Assembly (NCBI RefSeq): GCF_040869045.1
Contig: NC_090319.1
Location: forward strand, 300,688,998 to 300,752,997
Source of the DNA: Eurosta solidaginis
Lineage: Eukaryota > Arthropoda > Insecta > Diptera > Tephritidae
Length of the DNA: 64,000 bases
Direction: 5' to 3'
The position numbers were made by a program, and so were the translations under genes. How positions within the stretch are numbered: the first letter of the stretch is position 1; each line of letters opens with the position of its first letter. This document shows positions 11,080 to 21,879 of the stretch, piece by piece. The notes below the pieces were generated by a model that was given only the letters and a program-made list of their open reading frames with translations, searched no databases and was not told where the DNA came from.

Positions 11080-11478
11080 TTAGCCGGAATTTTTCAATGA
11101 ATTGTTTATAACAAGTATTTCAGAATCTGAAATCGGATCAAAAAAGAAGCTATTACTGGGAGGTGAGAAACCTGAGAGCATTGGGTCAGAGTGACACATG
11201 CAAGGCATTGAGTTACTCGGTGTAGCAGAGGATATTCCAACACTTACAAAAAAGTTATTGAAAACTTCAGCAACTTCCAGAGGTTCCGAGACGTCCACAC
11301 AATTCAAGCTCAACACAAGTGTGTCAGGCTTAGCCTTTAACTTCCTGTTCATAATTTTATTAACAGCGTCCCATTCGTTTCTAGTGTCACCTTGCGCTGA
11401 CAATAACAAATCCTGAAAATATTTGCCGCGCCTTGAACGGATGCTTTTATTATTTTTTATTAGATAAGCGACGTGCAC
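11080..11478 (-). pseudogene. LINE linker between endonuclease and RT
   Basis: A 132-codon frame with RRGKYFQDLLLSAQGDTRNE and EVAEVFNNFFVSVGIS. The FNNFF motif marks the linker just upstream of the RT fingers in CR1/jockey-type LINEs. It is separated from the RT frame by a stop or frameshift around 11080. Confidence 0.75.
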
Positions 11479-11804
11479 GATTCCGAAGTTTGATGTTCGT
11501 TGGTTGGCTTTTTCAACATAATTTATTCTTTAGTTGTATGCTTTTAATTAATGAACTGTAAACCAAGGCTTACGAGATAGAGTGGATTTGTTTTTTTTGG
11601 GAAAAAAGAAAGACTAGAAAGGTTTATGTAACTCGTAAGTGTATTTATAAATAGGTTATATGCTTTCGTTACGTCATCTTCATAAAAAACATCTTCCCAG
11701 TGTTCATATTGAAGTGATTTTTTAAGAACTCTTAAATTTAATTTCTTGATAGCTGATGGCGATTCGTAATTGTCAACTCTTCCACACACATTAAGGTCCT
11801 TAAG

Positions 11805-12320
11805 TCATGCAGTGATCAGAGATGCCGAAAGGTTTATGCCGGTATACTCAACGTTAGCCGTATAATTAATCCTTCCATATACATGATCAATGCAGGTGCC
11901 TGAATCTGGGCGGGTAGGCTCTTCAATTATAGAAATTAAAGCATGGTTTGCCAAAAGGGCAAGGTAGTTGTCTAGTATAGCATTACGATTACGTAGATCG
12001 AGATTGAAATCTCCTAGACACAATAAATTAGTTTCTTTTTCTTCGCTTAAAAGAACAGAAAACTCATCTTGAAAAAGTGTAAAGTTATTCGAATGAAATC
12101 TATATACACATGCAAAAGTAAGCGGTATATTGCTCAATATATATCAACGATATTTTAATGACATCGGCGCTTGACAGGCTGAGACATTTTACTACACACA
12201 TATTTATTATTTATAAATACTCCAACACCACCTGCAGAATAGGAATTATTCGTATTTGCATAAAAATTGTAATTATTTATGTTGTAATCATTTGTTTCAT
12301 AAGAAATAAATTCTGCATGC
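11805..12320 (-). pseudogene. LINE endonuclease (EEP family), partial
   Basis: The frame 11805-12137 contains LLCLGDFNLDLRNRN and CIDHVYGRI, the GDFN and (D/S)HV-type motifs of apurinic-like endonucleases that nick target DNA for target-primed reverse transcription. An upstream piece (about 12150-12320) reads NSYSAGGVGVFINNKY, the preceding endonuclease segment, in a different frame after a frameshift near 12140. The N-terminal catalytic part is absent. Confidence 0.8.
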
Positions 12321-12330
12321 AAATTTAAAA

Positions 12331-13434
12331 TTTTTATTAGAATTTAGTAAACCATTTTTGTATGAAGTGATTCAAAGTATTTTAAGAGACTTTGAACTCT
12401 GAAACTTATTAAACTAAATTGCAAACTCAAAAATTTACCTAAAAAGAGGAATTTGCGAATTTTCACTAAGAGTTTTAGAAACTTCTCCAATTTTCGAATA
12501 TTCTTTTATGGTTTTCTAAAATTAGTGAAAATAGAAAAAAACATGTGTTGCTGTTTTTATACTCGTAGGTGTATATAATCCGAAGCGAATGTTAGCGTCA
12601 TAGCACACACCTACATACATACATACATACTTATAGACAGACATTCATAGGTACAAAGCCATGCATACATAGATACCAGTAACCATCAGCTGAATGACTA
12701 TTTGGCTGGTGGAGGCTGGCCGGTGGATGGGTCTGCATACAAACGATTACAACGACCATAGCAATTGCACTAGTATGTGCGCAAAGCGTTGGTAAATGTT
12801 GAAAAATTTTTCGAATTCCATTCACATTCCAATATGTGCATTTCGGTTGCCAGTGTAGATAAAAAAACACGGAGCGCGGCGGCAATGTAAGCTGCAATAG
12901 TCAAGTCGTGTAAGACTTTGTCGTTTAAGACTTTAAAAGGCTTATGACATGAGATATTTTGCTGTAGTTATTATCAGATTTAACACTCTTTGAGTTACAG
13001 TCTATATAAAAAAACTTCGAATTTTAAATTTTTTTCTAAAATTAAGCTAAACAATAATTTGTTGAAATTTCAAAAATTTATAAAATTTGAAAAATCAGTT
13101 GTATGGGATATATATTATATATACGTTATATTACGATTTTTTCAGACTACAATGTATGCCCTGTAAGCAAACATCCTCTAAAATTTCAAGTTTATCGCTG
13201 TTAAAATGAGTAAGAATAGCGCAGAACCTCTCGTCTGAAAAATCGGCTGTATGTGCAATACGTTATACTATAAATGACCGATTTTGCCAATATTTTCAGA
13301 CAACAATTTTATTTATTTATTTATAAGTCTACAAATTTAATCAGATCAGAATAAATATAGTAACGGATTTACTGTACAGATGCAAAGTGATACAAGGAGA
13401 ACAAAATTGTTATTATAAAATCTGTATGTATATT
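12331..13434. other. Mostly unassigned; short (ACAT)n run
   Basis: AT-rich sequence with a short tetranucleotide run (acatacatacatac) at about 12612-12630. No coding or transposon signature I can defend. The (ACAT) run is short and imperfect at its ends. Confidence 0.45.
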
Positions 13435-13700
13435 GGACTGGGTCGATTTATTAACCGATATCGCGCCATCGATTTTTCGGCTCAGGAAAAAAATTCCACA
13501 ACGCATACCCAAAAAAATTATTTTCGAGCCTGCGCAATTTCATTTTTGTTTTTTTTACTTTTTTTGGACTTGGGCTTTTAAGGTTTTTTTCATGACCTAC
13601 TAAAAAATTTTCATTTTATAGTAAAATTTTCATGTATGTATATTTCTTAAAAAAACTGTTATCGACAACCTTTTTTTCCGGACATTTTTTGGTCGGGCAG
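13435..13700. repeat. Dispersed repeat fragment with gggtcgattt edge
   Basis: Begins tgggtcgatttattaaccg and contains cgcgccatcgatttttcgg and gagcctgcgcaatttcat. A gggtcgattt-type edge recurs inverted at about 59384-59405. This suggests a dispersed family, but I cannot name it. Confidence 0.35.
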
Positions 13701-13774
13701 GGTATACATATGAAAATTATTTACTCGCATGAGTGAATAATCGGACACCCATATATACTTGCTCACCAGTTATC

Positions 13775-13900
13775 TCAAAAACTGAGGGATTAGTTTGCGT
13801 TTCAACAGACACGCAGACGGGCATGGCTTAATCAACTCAGCTCGTAATCCTGATCATTTCGGCACACTTATTTCTCCGTTAAAAGGTATAACAATGTGTT
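13775..13900 (-). mobile_element. DINE-1/INE-1-like fragment
   Basis: Contains cagacgggcatggcttaatc and aactcagctcgtaatcctgatca, which resemble the complement of the GTCY/GCCATGTC and GATCA...GAGTCGA segments of Drosophila INE-1. It is degenerate and short, and of a different subfamily from the copies at 14337 and later. Confidence 0.45.
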
Positions 13901-14336
13901 GACAATTAACTTTGTTGCTATTTTTATGGTTTCTGATGTAAGTCCACATGCAAACACATAAATAAATATAGCTCTATGGTCGTTTGGAGATTTTTTGTAG
14001 GCACTACACGCCATCCTAAATATGTACCTATAAAATTAAGCCACTAACAGAATTATTTTATATTTTCTCCAAAGAAGTAATAAAAGCAACGCAAGGTTTT
14101 GGTCATGGCATAGCAGGGAAAAGGCTGACGTCAATTTTGAATATCCTCCTTATCTCTGCCGGAATATTTTCTCTGCGATAAAGTTTATATGCAATGTGGG
14201 TAAGCCTATGAAGTTTGTGTACAAGATACTCATCAAATAAGGGTTGTTATAAATTTTAATTTTGATATGTCATGAAGGATCCTACGATTTTTTGTCCAAA
14301 CTAACACACTGAGGAAGAGGTTGAAAAACATAGTTA

Positions 14337-15130
14337 AAACAAGTAAAGGTGTCTAAGTTCGGGTGTAACCGAACATTATATACTCAGCGTGAGCTTCAAT
14401 TGTACATTTCATTTCAGATAAATTACTTTTCTACATAACACGTGGCACCGCCCGTTTAAAAAAAATGTCTACCGATTTCCACTTACAATAAAACTTAATA
14501 AGTGAAATATCATTGATTCAAAACTATATTTTGCTGAGATATAGCTTATTATTTTCGTCTGCGACCCATTTAAAAATCTTTTATTTAAAAGTGGGCGTGG
14601 TCATTAACCGATTTCGTTAATTCTCCTTCAAAGCATTCCTTATAGTAAAGGCAACCTCTCTGCCAAATTTTGTTACGATAGGTTTAACGATTTTTGATTT
14701 ATGATTAATAATATTTGTAAAATTGATTTTATCACAAGTGGGCGGTGCCGCGCCCATTTTAAACATTTTTTATCAAGAGTCTCAATATCAGTGCACATGT
14801 GAAATTTTAACACTCTAGGTGTATTATTTACTAAATTATTAGGTTTTATGTGTTTTCCAAAATTTTAAATATATAAAAAGTGGGTGTGGTTATCATCCGA
14901 TTTCGCTCAGTTTCATTACCAATCTATTCTGTGTCAAGATAAGCTTGTGTACCAAATTTGGTGAAGATATCTCAATATTTACTCAAATTATCGTGTTAAC
15001 GGACGGACAAACGGACGGACGGACATGGCTCAATCAAATTTTTTTCGACACTGATGATTTTCATATATGGAAGTCTATATCTATCTCGATTCCTTTATAC
15101 CTGTACAACCGACCGTTATCCAATCAAATA
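14337..15130 (-). mobile_element. DINE-1-like (Helentron-type) element, copy A
   Basis: One end is aacaagtaaaggtgtctaag followed by a perfect 6-bp hairpin GTTCGG/CCGAAC (14357-14362, 14369-14374) with a 6-nt loop. The body holds repeated gtgggcgtggt and gtggcaccgccc motifs and a GGAC-type run (complement of (GTCY)n) at about 15000-15026 next to catggctcaatc. These landmarks match the DINE-1/INE-1 family, considered non-autonomous Helentrons. The far end lacks the usual gagtata terminus, so it is truncated. Strand is given relative to the (GTCY)n-first orientation. Confidence 0.75.
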
Positions 15131-15403
15131 AATTTGTGTAGGTAAACGACACTTTTGGGTGTCTAATTTTATGATTTTTTTCGATCGACTTTTTAGTAAC
15201 TTTCCTCCCTCTGGGATAGATTCTGTCACCATGACACATAGTTACAGCACATGACAATGCAGCGCTAAGAAAAAGCTTAGCACGAAGACAAATTTGGCTC
15301 AAACATACATCATAGCCATAGGAAAAGTAGAACCTAAAACATTTTATGATTCTACCTTTATATATACGGGCCAACAAGTACCATATTAAAAGAGAGGTTT
15401 TTT

Positions 15404-15592
15404 GTTGTATTAACGATAAAGATACTCGCCGAAGCACCATTAAGGTACTAGTCCGACCATCTCGGAAACGTGTATGATATATTCATATTTGTAACTGGAT
15501 TCCCCTCGCGTAGGTGAGGTTGACAATTGGGTTGCTAAATCTTTGAAGTTATAAAGCTATGTATTGCGCTTATCAACCCCTTGCATCCCAAA
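15404..15592 (-). mobile_element. Family A SINE-like fragment, minus, degenerate
   Basis: Recognisable pieces in order are ttaacgataaagatactcgc, caccattaaggtactagtcc, gtaggtgaggttgacaattg and atgtattgcgct, each matching the minus-strand family A body with deletions. Confidence 0.6.
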
Positions 15593-15849
15593 AGTGAGAT
15601 CCTTGATCTTAATGTATTTATTAAAATTTGTCCAGACTAAAATCTCTTTGCTAAAGAAAAAAACATTTTCTTCTTTTTTAGTGTATTTATCTAAAGGTAA
15701 ATATCTAGCTAAGCAGAGTGCTATAGCAGCATTCTATAGACCAGAACCCAAACGTCCAGACAACACTGGATCGAATACCCAGAGCAAGAATAGGCCAAAT
15801 TGTTTATACTCCTAGCAACGAGAGTAATTAATCTAAGCAGATAAATAAA

Positions 15850-16405
15850 ATGCTACAGTTTCTGCTGAGTGCCCGTAAACCTGGCATCTTAACAGACTTC
15901 GGATTAAAGAGGGCCCGTCTCCCAGGAACTTAAAGTAATTTCCGTAAGTCCTATGAAGAAATCTTGCACTTCAGAACTCAGCCCTTCGAAGAAAAGGAGC
16001 ATGAAAAAGCCCTCAGGGACATCTAGAAAAAGGCGTCGCACTACTATGCCAGAGATTGCTCGGTGCACCCCGCTCTATAACACAAATACTCGGAACATGC
16101 AATGGATGAAATAAACCTCCACAGGAAGACGCGCGCCACTCTAGCTCAACTTCAATTTGGATACTGTAAAGGTTAAACTCTTACTTGTCGAGAATCAACC
16201 CCGACAAAGCAAACATGTGCCCCGCTCGTAACGTGTCCCCACATGACACCAAGCATCCTTTCAGTTGCAATGTGGAAGCAACGCCTCTAACACCCATATC
16301 TCTCTGGTCCAACCCTCTTGACACAGCAAATTTCCTCGGAATCCCGATAGAAGATATTGATGGCAATTAGTGAGTGGGCGCACATTTTGGTTACAACAAC
16401 AACAA
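15850..16405 (+). pseudogene. Jockey-type LINE C-terminal fragment
   Basis: Aligns by eye with 4958-5540: KPGILTD..., a Pro-rich segment, SYEEILHFRTQPFEEKE, RVTLAQLQFGYCKG, LLVENQPRQSKHVPRS-equivalent positions, CPA-RNVSPHDTKHPFSC, then gcaattagtgagtgggcgca and a (CAA)n tail at 16392-16405. Multiple stops (for example at about 16021 and 16078) make it non-functional. Confidence 0.75.
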
Positions 16406-16406
16406 C

Positions 16407-16550
16407 ATATCACCTAAGTTAAATCTATCCGATACACAAATCTGTCGCTTTTGTGTGCTGGATGATGAAACGCCAGTTCACATGCTCTGCGAATGCGTCA
16501 CTCAGGCAAGATAGAAAGTCTTCCATCTAGGTTGCGTGACTCTTAAGGCT
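16407..16550 (+). pseudogene. I-clade-type LINE, RNase H-distal tail
   Basis: The plus-strand translation includes DTQICRFCVLDDETPVHMLC followed by C-x-T-QA and GCVTL. A CRxC...ET..HxLCxC zinc-knuckle after the RNase H domain is typical of I/R1-group LINEs. The sequence is cut at 16550 by a MITE and seems to resume at 16897 (LKYIKSIHIQKLAERSS). Confidence 0.6.
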
Positions 16551-16896
16551 CCATTACTGATACTTAGCATAGACTTGACTTGGCTTGCGAACTGTCACTT
16601 ACAGTTCTGTTAAATGAACATTGCATGTTACTGATTACTCAAAACTTAACTTGACTTAGAAGTCTGTTGAATTTTGATTTTCTATGTAAGTTCTAAGTGA
16701 CGTTAACATTTTGAGTTGCCATTTGTTTGTTTCCATTTCATTTTGACATTTTGTCATACAAATTGACATTTATTTAAAAATCAATTTCAACGCTGATTAT
16801 GATGCCAGATTGTATGCGCCAAGTGGAGTATAATCGTGGCTAAGTTGCCAAGTTTACGCCAAGTCAAGTCAAGTCTATGCTAAGTATCAGTAATGG
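16551..16896. mobile_element. TIR element (MITE), 346 bp
   Basis: Left end ccattactgatacttagcat continues agacttgacttggc, and the right end is its complement (gccaagtcaagtcaagtc...tatgctaagtatcagtaatgg). Arms are about 34 bp with a short tandem ACTTG duplication on the right. The interior has no coding capacity. It interrupts a LINE. No convincing target duplication is visible (flanks aaggct and tactga), so the superfamily is unknown. Confidence 0.75.
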
Positions 16897-17002
16897 TACT
16901 GAAATACATTAAAAGCATTCACATACAGAAATTGGCTGAAAGGTCAAGCACAATAGATCAAAACAAATGTCGCAGTGCATCAAGCCCTTACAATCATAAT
17001 TC

Positions 17003-17285
17003 TTAATATATAAAAATCACGTGTCACTATGTTTGTTCCCCATGGACTCCTAAACTACTGAACTGATTTTGAATTTGTTTTGCACCCCGTGTGTAGTTCG
17101 ATATAACTTGAAATATAGGACAGGTTATATCTCAGTTTATAGTCGCAATATTATTTTATTGCAATTTTTTTATTTGTTTATACGTAATAATAAAATGTTA
17201 CGTATACGCACCGGCACTCACATTTTCAGGTGGTGCGGATATACTTCCGTGTAATTGGTTGGTGTTTAATTAAACAACGTGCTTA
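17003..17285 (+). mobile_element. Helitron 5'-end fragment
   Basis: Begins TCTTAATATATAAAAATCAC, then cctaaactactgaactgatt. This TC-TATATATAAAAA start followed by an aactactgaacmgatttt block is typical of insect Helitron 5' ends. No CTRR 3' end was found nearby, and GC-rich text (about 17333-17396) follows that I cannot assign. Confidence 0.5.
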
Positions 17286-17681
17286 TCAATAAAAAATATT
17301 ATAGCGAATGATATCAAATATAGCACATCACCAGGCCCGCCGTGGGCGGCGGGATTAGCCTCGGGCACGGGGTTTCTGAGGGGGCCCGCGATTTAGAGGT
17401 ACTATGACATTTTTTTTAATTCAGGGGAGTCTTTAGTTGTTCCATGTGCAATTTTTAAGCCGAATTTCAAAAGCAACGAAAACCTGCATTTCGTTTTAAT
17501 ATTATAGTGAAGTGTGAAAAATAAAAATCTATACATATATATAAAAAGAAAGACTAAAATGTGTGTTAGTTGGTCGCCGGTGTTTGAAGAGATGCGTCGG
17601 TCGGTTTTGTTCAAACTTTCACACAAGTTGCGTAAACCTCACGCGGTGGTTACTACATAGGTTTGCTTGCGATCGACGTAC

Positions 17682-18290
17682 AGGGTCTCGAGATATAGGC
17701 CGAAACGTGGACCCGAGTACCCCTAGAATGTGTTTATAGAATATGGATAACAAATGAAAGCTGTTGATGAGTGCTTTAGTTCAGGGTAGTTTTCATCCCC
17801 CTGGGTGACTAGGGTCTCGAGATATAGGCGGATCCAGGTACCCCTAGTATGTGTTTATAGAATATGGATAACAAATGCAAGCTGTTGATGAGTGCTTTAG
17901 TAGAGGGTAATTTTCATAACCCTGGGTGACTAGGGTCTCGAGATATAGGCCAAAACGTGTGCCCGTGCACGCCTAGACAGTGTTTACACAATATGGATAT
18001 CAAATGAAAGCTGTTGATGAGTGCTTTAGTACAGGGTAGTTTTCATACCTAGTGGTGACTAGGGTCTCGAGATATGGGCCAAAACGTGGATCAGGGTAAC
18101 ACTAGGATGTGTTTCTACAAATTGAAGCTGTTGATGTGTGCTTTATTACAGAGTGAGTTTTACACCGCTGTGTGACTAAGGTCTCGAGATATAGGCCAAA
18201 ACGTGGACCCGGATACCCCTCGAATGTGTGTGTATTATGGATATCAAATGAAAGCTGTTGCTGAGAGCTTTAAAGTAATTTTCATTGTGA
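17682..18290 (+). repeat. Minisatellite, ~125 bp x 5, in Helitron
   Basis: The marker agggtctcgagatatagg (with small changes) recurs at 17682, 17811, 17932, 18061 and 18179, spacings 129, 121, 129 and 118. Units include tagaatgtgttta, atatggat, atcaaatgaaagctgttgat and gagtgcttta. The core atatgg-tatcaaatgaaag-tgtt-atgagt is shared with the DINE-1 minisatellite read on its minus strand. Confidence 0.85.
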
Positions 18291-18482
18291 TATTCGATTT
18301 AGTCGCATCAACCTGGCAAAACTGATAAATATGCATTCGAAGCCGAAATAAGGACATGAATTAATAATACCCACATACCTATTTACATATGTACGTCCTA
18401 TTCGATTTGCCTGAAATTTGGTATATAAATTTGCCTATATTAGTATTTACGATCCTTTTTTCCGGGAAGTTGACCAGAGACG

Positions 18483-18560
18483 GACTGGGACTGGGATTAG
18501 GACTAGGACTGGGACTGAGACTCAGAGTGGGACTGGGACTGAGACTCGGAATGGGACTGC
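18483..18560 (+). repeat. (GGGACT)n-like hexamer repeat
   Basis: Imperfect hexamers gggact, aggact, gagact and gggatt in tandem, within the Helitron at 17528-18825. Purine-rich sequence continues to about 18760. Confidence 0.8.
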
Positions 18561-18825
18561 AACAAAATACATTCCACCATCTGTGACTGGCAATAAGGGA
18601 TCAATAAGAATGAGAAGAACTTGAGAGAAGAGAAAAGGAGACTGAGAAAGAGATAGAAGAGACGAAGATGGAGATAGATGACGCGCAAAAGACGGAGGGA
18701 GGAGTGAATAAATGGATTAGGAAAAAGTGAAGAGGGGGGAGGGCAGAGTTAGACGGAAAAAGCTTATTAAAATGTATGCAGATAGACCAAATTTAGGGCA
18801 GAACAACGTCTGTCGGGTCTTCTAG

Positions 18826-19479
18826 TAATTTATATAAAGGTAGTCTTATGCAATTTTTCGTAACATGTTTTTTATATATTTTTCTAAGCACTTCTACTTT
18901 CAACCACCTTCACTTCATAAAATTCTTCTTTTAATTCTTATTTTTCTTCATTTTATTCATGTGTCAACTGCATTGTTCATTGTCCGCTTAATGTCATCGG
19001 TGGTCAGTCAGACCATCGCCGTTGTTGTTGGTAGCTAGTGCAAGTTGCAATTTTATATGGCGTGTAAATAGCTAATGAATATTGCATGTAAATATTTCTC
19101 ATGTGTTTATATGTATGAATGTATAAACGTGTGTTTAATCGTGAAAAAATAAATAAGCAAAAAATTAAACGAGATAATAAAATGCGATTGAAAATAAAGG
19201 CGCACAAATGAAAGCCGAAAAGAGAGATGAACTCATACTTAGCAGCTTTCAACTGGATGTGAAACTTAAAAATTTCAAAAGTATTACAAACAAAATTTGG
19301 TGTACGTGAATGGAATTAAAAAAAAAAATGGAAAATTCACAAAATCTCGTCGTACCCACTATGTTTTTATCAGATTTTATATTAGAAACCATAAAAGCAA
19401 CTAGAAACAAGGTTTTACAACGAATACGAGACCATTGTGAATTGCCCAAATAATTTAATTGGAATAGAAAAGCAATACT
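18826..19479. other. No recognisable feature
   Basis: AT-rich, short open frames only, no transposon termini recognised. Confidence 0.5.
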
Positions 19480-20630
19480 AACAAGTAAGCGTGTCTAAGT
19501 TCGGGTGTAACCGAACATTATATACTCAGCGTGAGCTTCAATTGTACATTTCATTTCAGATAAATTGCTTTTCTAAATAACACGCGACACCGCCCATTTA
19601 AAAAAAAATGTCTCCCCATTTCCTATTACAATAAAACTTGAAAAGTGAAACAACATTGACACAAAACTATTTTTGACTAAAATACAGTTTATTATTCTAG
19701 TCTTCTATATAAAAGTGGACGTGGTCTTTAACGAATTTCGTTAGTTTTTTTTCGAAGCATTCCTTATAGTAAACGCAAACTTCCTGCCGAATTTTGTTAT
19801 GATGGTTTTAACGATTTTTGATTTATGATAAATAATATTTGTACAATTGATTTTATCACAAGTGGGTGGTGCCACGCCCGTTTTCAAAAACTTTTTCAAA
19901 TCTTTATCAAGAGTCTCAATATCAGCCCACACATCAAATTTCAACATTCTCGGTGTGTTATTTACTTAATAATCAGGCTTTTTGTGTTTTCCAAAATGCT
20001 ACATATATAAAAAGTAGGCGTGGTTATCATCCGATTCCGCTCACTTTATAGCGATGGGAGATGAGTGCCAAGGAACTCATATACCAATTTTCTCAATATT
20101 TACTCAACTTGACCACAGACAGCCGGGCGAACGGACGAACAGACATGGCTAAATCAATTCCTTTTTTCATCCTGAACATTTTGATATATAAATAAATAAA
20201 TAAATAAATTTAAGGTACGATAACCTCAGAAAAAGCCGAGCTTCTCCTCCCATATGCGTCGTGCTCCTTTTAATTTTTTCTACAAATTGGAGGGACGGGA
20301 CTAATTCGTTTCATGCCGACTCCGAACGGCATATGCAATGCAGATGAGTTTTCACTGAGAGCTTTTCGTGGCAGAAATACACTCGGAGTGCTTGCCAATC
20401 ACTGCAGAGGGGCGACCCTGCTTAGAAGAATTTTCTTCTAATTGAAAAAACGTGTTTCTAAAATTTTGATGTTGCTGTGCCCGGAGCGTGCGCCCAGGAT
20501 CTTCGGTGTGTCAGATGGAGCCGGCGACCGCCGGAAGTCTATATTTATCTTGATTCGTTTATGCCGTTACAATAAATCGTTATGTTGCCAAAGTTGTCGC
20601 CTGTGTGCAAAGCTTGCTGAGTATAAAAAT
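19480..20630 (-). mobile_element. DINE-1-like element, copy B, with nested SINE
   Basis: Starts aacaagtaagcgtgtctaag plus the GTTCGG/CCGAAC hairpin and ends ...gcaaagcttgctgagtataa. Body motifs as in copy A (gtgggtggtgccacgcccg; gtaggcgtggttatcatccg; acggacgaacagacatggct). It is interrupted at 20190-20533 by a tRNA-derived SINE. Both termini are present, so this is a full-length copy apart from the insertion. Confidence 0.8.
20190..20533 (-). mobile_element. Family B SINE (tRNA-derived), minus, full length
   Basis: Same family as the plus-strand copy at 58021-58372. On the minus strand it begins with a tRNA-like head (B-box-like element within the complement of gcgcccaggatcttcgg) and ends in an AT-rich (AAT/AATA)n tail (plus-strand aaataaataaataaataaat at about 20190). 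The body contains cactcggagtgcttgccaa and gccgactccgaacggcat. Inserted in DINE-1 copy B. Confidence 0.8.
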
Positions 20631-20929
20631 AACCAAAACAAAAAATATACTACAATTCCACATACACTTGTCAGCTATATTATCCTCTTTATAGTCTTAA
20701 TATGAGGTGAGATTTTAAGCTAAGTCAAATGCCTAATGAGGTGCTCTTGGAGCTTTGGTCTTTCAGAACAGAAGAACTGTTATTCCGAATTTATAGAAAT
20801 ACTAGCTTTACCCGGCTTACGTTGTAACGCCCGAGACCGAATGAATGTTGCGTTATTTTTTCTGTTTTGTTTGTTGATAATTTAGTTTATTTTTACCGCT
20901 GATGATTTGTGCTTCGATTAAATTCGGCA

Positions 20930-21698
20930 TTAATTTCTAATTTTCTTGGTTCCATTGCACAATTTTGGTGAGTCTAAATTCCGAAGAAGCTTGATTGGTG
21001 AGCCAATTTTCAAAGTTAATATATGCCCAGGCATTCCAGGTGGTTCTAAAGAGTTTAGAAATTCAATTGGATAATTCACAATTTGATCTTCACGAGTCGG
21101 ACCCGTGCGCATCTTGCGCAACCAATATAAAAGTCTCTTATCAAATATCAACAGAAATCAGCTGTTCTGTCAATCAATTAAAAACGTATGGTAGCATCTG
21201 CCGGTAATGCAGTGCAAATATTCACAATAGTGTCATAGTACAAATAGATTGCTTTGTGTGCTCACAATCGTTTATTTTTAACAAATTATTTTAATAAAAT
21301 ATAGGTAAACAAAAGCACTACGACCAAAATTGCCCAAAGCTCGCTAATAGCCCGAATCCCCATCTTTACAACCAAAACTTTTTTTTATAGATTTGGATTC
21401 AAAATAAGAGCGAAAAAGGGACCCGTCCATAAAAATAGCGATTAGAAATAATATATGTGACCCGGTCTATGAAAAGGTGGCTTATGACTCAAAAAAGAAA
21501 TTGCGAGAAACAGCTGTTAACAGCTGTTTTTTTTTGAGTCATAAGCCATCTTTTCATAGACCGGGTCACATATATGATCTGTAACTGTGTCGATCCATGT
21601 ATAGTTCGTCACCTCACCGGGAATTTGGTTTTGAATGCGATCATTGATTTTGTTAACATGATCATTTTTGGAAGCTAAGATTGCTCGGTCGCATAGCC
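20930..21698 (-). pseudogene. Helitron helicase (Pif1-like) C-terminal remnant
   Basis: Piece 1 (21576-21698, minus) reads LCDRAILASKNDHVNKIND then NQIPGEVTNYTWIDTV, and piece 2 (about 20945-21090) reads [33 protein letters not shown] and PKLCNGTK. These match the conserved end of Pif1-family helicases that Helitrons use to unwind DNA during rolling-circle transposition. Between them lie the hairpin MITE and about 350 bp of non-helicase sequence. The upstream Rep domain is missing. Confidence 0.8.
21451..21575. mobile_element. Hairpin MITE, 125 bp
   Basis: Near-perfect inverted arms of about 45 bp (atatatgtgacccggtctat... and its complement ending ...atagaccgggtcacatatat) around a centre with the perfect 16-bp palindrome CAGCTGTTAACAGCTG at 21511-21526. 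It splits the Helitron helicase remnant. Confidence 0.85.
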
Positions 21699-21879
21699 AA
21701 AAAAAAATCTTTATTTAAAATTCTTAATTCTAAATTTTGAAAAACCTTGGTATTGATCGAGGGAACCTACAGCCAAAATTTGGTGATGATTGATTTGTGG
21801 GAAATACGTTTGCATAGGGAACACACACACATAATTTGATTTTTATAGAAGATGTAGATAGACTGAAGCTAACAAATTT

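Larger units (their letters stand above)
9041..12330 (-). mobile_element. CR1-like LINE, minus strand, decayed, split by solo LTR
   Basis: A non-LTR retrotransposon read from about 12330 down to about 9041. From its 5' side: apurinic-type endonuclease (to 11805), a linker with FNNFFVSVG, reverse transcriptase with FADD, and a C-terminal region with RRI...RITHSIEQF and HLYYFKVLKI segments (about 9070-9560). Many stops and frameshifts. Order and motif style fit the CR1/L2/jockey supergroup; CR1-like is my best label. A 472-bp LTR-like unit (9571-10042) interrupts it. Confidence 0.8.
17528..18825 (+). mobile_element. Non-autonomous Helitron with minisatellite
   Basis: Starts TCTATACATATATATAAAAA after an A (17527) and ends ...GTCGGGTCTTCTAG before a T (18826), so it satisfies the Helitron rule of A|TC...CTRR|T insertion. 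The interior carries five ~118-129-bp minisatellite units (17682-18290) and a (GGGACT)n-like run (about 18483-18560). No helicase sequence, so it depends on an autonomous partner. Confidence 0.75.
20812..21852 (-). mobile_element. Helitron with helicase remnant, minus
   Basis: On the minus strand the element starts TCTTCTATAAAAATCAAATT (5' end at 21852, host A beyond it) and ends ...CGGGTAAAGCTAG (3' end at 20812, followed by host T). Inside are two pieces of a Pif1-type Helitron helicase and a hairpin MITE (21451-21575). It derives from an autonomous Helitron but is dead. The 1041-bp length means most of the Rep-helicase ORF is deleted. Confidence 0.75.

Noticed and set aside
12612..12634. 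(ACAT)n as an informative regulatory site
   Set aside because: Short generic microsatellite, nothing else around it.
18389..18688. Gly/Leu- or Ser/Gln-repeat proteins
   Set aside because: Translations of the (GGGACT)n-like repeat in three frames inside a Helitron.
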